DNA from: Clostridia bacterium
Lineage (GTDB): Bacteria > Bacillota_A > Clostridia > Christensenellales > Aristaeellaceae
NCBI GenBank assembly: GCA_017481065.1
Contig: JAFUPT010000010.1
Location: forward strand, 1-22,520
Direction of reading: 5' to 3'
DNA: 22,520 bases
Numbering within the stretch: position 1 is the stretch's first letter; every line of letters begins with the position of its first letter. The notes under the pieces are model-generated. The model was not told where the DNA came from and did no database searches. It saw only the letters and a list, made by a program, of their open reading frames with translations. This document shows, in pieces, positions 20,968 to 22,520 of the stretch. The position numbers and the translations under genes are program-made.

Positions 20968-21477
20968 ATGGGAATCGGCGAACGCATCAAGGCCCGGCGC
21001 AGGGAGCTGGGCTACTCGGCGGAAATGCTGGCGGAGCGCACGGGGCTCTCCCCCGCCACCATCTACCGCTACGAATCCTCGGACATCGCAAACATGCGCA
21101 CGGACAAGCTGCGGCCCATCGCCTTAGCCCTGTCCACCACCCCGGCGGCGCTGATGGGATGGGAGGAGGGCGCAGCTCCGGAGGATATGGACGCGCTGCG
21201 CAGCGAATTTACCCTGCGCGTGGAGGACGGCAGCATGGCGCCCCGGCTGGTTCACGGCGATATTGTATATCTGCGCAGGCAGGATGATGTGGCGGAAGGC
21301 GAAATCGCCGCCGTGGAATACTGCGGCAGGACCCTGCTGCGGCGCATCTACCGCGTAGGACGGGGCGTGCAGCTCATCGCCGAAAACCCGGAATATCCGC
21401 CGCTCATTCTGGAAGGCGAAGCCTGCGCGCAGCTCTGCATCCTCGGCCGCGCTGCGGCATTCAAAAGAAGGCTATAA
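20968..21477 (+). CDS. XRE/S24-type (CI/LexA-like) repressor
   Basis: DNA-binding repressor of 169 residues, cytoplasmic. Residues 4-60 are a helix-turn-helix domain (RIKARRRELGYSAEMLAERT, GLSPATIYRYE). Residues about 78-169 form a short S24 peptidase-like domain: DGSMAPRLVHGDIVYLRRQ carries the nucleophile-position serine S89. The second strand region reads TLLRRIYRVGRGVQLIAENP, where family members usually have a lysine (as in TLKR.Y); here it is arginine (R125 or R126). No clear Ala-Gly cleavage site is seen in the linker. Thus it may bind and dimerise without self-cleavage. The ATG at 20968 has GAGGTG about 8 nt upstream. It is divergent from the phage cassette with three shared operators between them, and most likely represses both directions. 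The last three bases overlap the pgi terminator. Confidence 0.9.
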   Translation: MGIGERIKARRRELGYSAEMLAERTGLSPATIYRYESSDIANMRTDKLRPIALALSTTPAALMGWEEGAAPEDMDALRSEFTLRVEDGSMAPRLVHGDIVYLRRQDDVAEGEIAAVEYCGRTLLRRIYRVGRGVQLIAENPEYPPLILEGEACAQLCILGRAAAFKRRL

Positions 21478-21513
21478 AAAACACCCCGAAAGCACGAATG
21501 CTTTCGGGGTGTT
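21474..21513 (-). terminator. Rho-independent terminator of pgi
   Basis: AACACCCCGAAAGC (21480-21493) pairs perfectly with GCTTTCGGGGTGTT (21500-21513) around a 6-nt loop. Read on the minus strand a T run follows (21479-21475). On the plus strand no T run follows. Confidence 0.88.
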
Positions 21514-21532
21514 CGCTTGGTTTCAGGATGAA

Positions 21533-22520
21533 TCAGATGTTCAGCAGGTCGCTGTAAACCTTCAGCGCGCCGTCGGTCTCGTGGGCCAGAACCTTCTTTG
21601 CCAGAACCTTGCCCAGCTGCACGCCTTCCTGGTCGAAGCTGTTCAGGTTCCACGCGAAGCCCTGGAACATCACCTTGTTTTCAAAGTGTGCCAGCAGGCT
21701 GCCCAGAGCCTTGGGGGTGAGCTGGTCGCCGATGATGATGCTGGAGGGGCGGCCGCCGGGGAAATACTTATTGCGGTTTTCATCTTCCTTGCCGCAGGCG
21801 AAGGCCACGATCAGGGCCGCGACATTGGCGCACAGCTTCTGCTGGCTGGTGCTGCCCTGGATCACAACATCCTCGCCGCGCTGGCTGTTTTTGAAGCCGA
21901 CGAACTGCAGGGGCGTGATATCGGTGCCCTGGTGCAGCAGCTGGTAGAAGGAATGCTGGCCGTTGGTGCCGGGCTCGCCGAAGATCACGGGGCCGGTGGA
22001 ATAGTTCACGGGCTCGCCGAAGCGGTTGACGGATTTGCCGTTGGATTCCATATCCAGCTGCTGCAGGTGGGCCGGGAAGCGGCTCAGCGCCTGGGAATAG
22101 GGCAGCACGGCAGTGCAGGGATAGCCCAGCACATTGCGCTCGTAAACGCCGATCATGGCGTCCAGCATGGCGGGGTTCTTCAGCATATCCTTTTCCTTGG
22201 CGATGGCGTCTGCCTCGGCAGCACCTGCCAGGAACTGGGCGAATACATCGGGGCCGAAGGCCAGGGAGAGCACTGCGCCGCCCACTGCGGAGGTGGAGGA
22301 ATAGCGGCCGCCGATGTAATCATCCATGAAGAAGGCGGCCAGGTAATCCGGGCTCTTGGCCAGCGGGGAGGTTTCGCTGGTGACGGCGATCATATGCTTG
22401 GAAGCGTCCAGGCCGGCCTTGGCCAGGGCGTCCTTCACGAAGGATTCGTTGGTCAGGGTTTCCAGCGTGGTGCCGGACTTGGAGACGAGCACGAAGATGG
22501 CATGGGCCACATCCACATTG
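21533..22520 (-). CDS. pgi: Glucose-6-phosphate isomerase, 5' end outside window
   Basis: Glycolytic enzyme interconverting glucose-6-phosphate and fructose-6-phosphate in the cytoplasm. The visible 328 codons are the C-terminal part and the frame is open at the right edge. Signatures are SKSGTTLETL (phosphate-binding SIS loop), DDYIGGRYSSTSAVGG, GEPGTNGQHSFYQLLHQGT with the catalytic Glu and His of the family, and FDQEGVQLGKVLAKK (FEQWGVELGK in many homologues; here Trp is replaced by Glu). The C-terminus ends VYSDLLNI. Highly even codon use suggests high expression. It is convergent with the repressor gene, with a strong terminator in between, so it lies outside the phage-derived cassette. 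Confidence 0.96.
   Translation of the reverse strand, partial: NVDVAHAIFVLVSKSGTTLETLTNESFVKDALAKAGLDASKHMIAVTSETSPLAKSPDYLAAFFMDDYIGGRYSSTSAVGGAVLSLAFGPDVFAQFLAGAAEADAIAKEKDMLKNPAMLDAMIGVYERNVLGYPCTAVLPYSQALSRFPAHLQQLDMESNGKSVNRFGEPVNYSTGPVIFGEPGTNGQHSFYQLLHQGTDITPLQFVGFKNSQRGEDVVIQGSTSQQKLCANVAALIVAFACGKEDENRNKYFPGGRPSSIIIGDQLTPKALGSLLAHFENKVMFQGFAWNLNSFDQEGVQLGKVLAKKVLAHETDGALKVYSDLLNI

Noticed and set aside
17323..21477. Contractile tailocin or complete prophage
   Set aside because: No sheath, tube, tape measure, capsid, terminase, integrase or holin genes are present and flanking genes are ordinary chromosomal ones.

Overview
The window looks like chromosomal DNA from a GC-rich, spore-forming member of the Clostridia (Bacillota), probably a gut or related anaerobe. 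The evidence is the yqfC-yqfD-phoH cluster typical of endospore formers, strong AGGAGG-type ribosome binding sites, TTG starts behind perfect Shine-Dalgarno sequences, a SipW-type signal peptide, and dispersed hairpin repeats of a kind I associate with gut Clostridia genomes. No species can be named from the sequence alone.

Layout. 1-2182 (minus): phoH (partial), yqfD and yqfC, tightly packed. 2375-3953 (plus): dusB and tag (tRNA modification and DNA repair). 4030-4224: a terminator and repeats. 4205-6385: an AraC-type regulator divergent from an MFS transporter it probably controls. 6558-7967: tlyA (minus) and a secreted CAP-domain protein (plus). 8000-8229: a hairpin-rich stretch. 8230-9639: a MATE transporter (minus). 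9640-10031: a gene-free spacer with a 74-bp MITE-like element and an (AT)n tract. 10032-12719: two convergent genes for surface-type proteins, a SipW-dependent beta-helix protein and a DUF11 protein without a signal peptide. 12834-17310: a second MATE transporter, then a large secreted protein with eight Ig-like modules and a C-terminal metallo-beta-lactamase (ComEC-like) domain behind a near-perfect consensus promoter. 17323-20776 (minus): a compact phage-derived cassette (baseplate-like protein, small fibre protein, two tail-fibre-like proteins, a 35-residue protein, a two-PG-binding-domain C39-like cell-wall peptidase). 20968-21477 (plus): a divergent XRE/S24-type repressor. 21533-22520 (minus): glucose-6-phosphate isomerase (partial).

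The most unusual part is 17323-21477. The cassette holds only tail-tip or fibre parts and a lysin, with no terminase, capsid, tail tube, tape measure, holin or integrase in view. It is divergent from one repressor gene, and the 190-bp gap holds three related 16-bp inverted-repeat operators spaced 33 and 32 bp apart. One fills the -35/-10 spacer of the cassette promoter, one overlaps the -35 of the repressor promoter, and one lies in the cassette 5' UTR just before a ribosome binding site that feeds a start-stop codon pair and a seven-codon leader frame. The repressor keeps the S24 serine but has arginine where the catalytic lysine is expected, so self-cleavage is doubtful. This looks like a domesticated or satellite-like, repressor-controlled fibre and lysin module.
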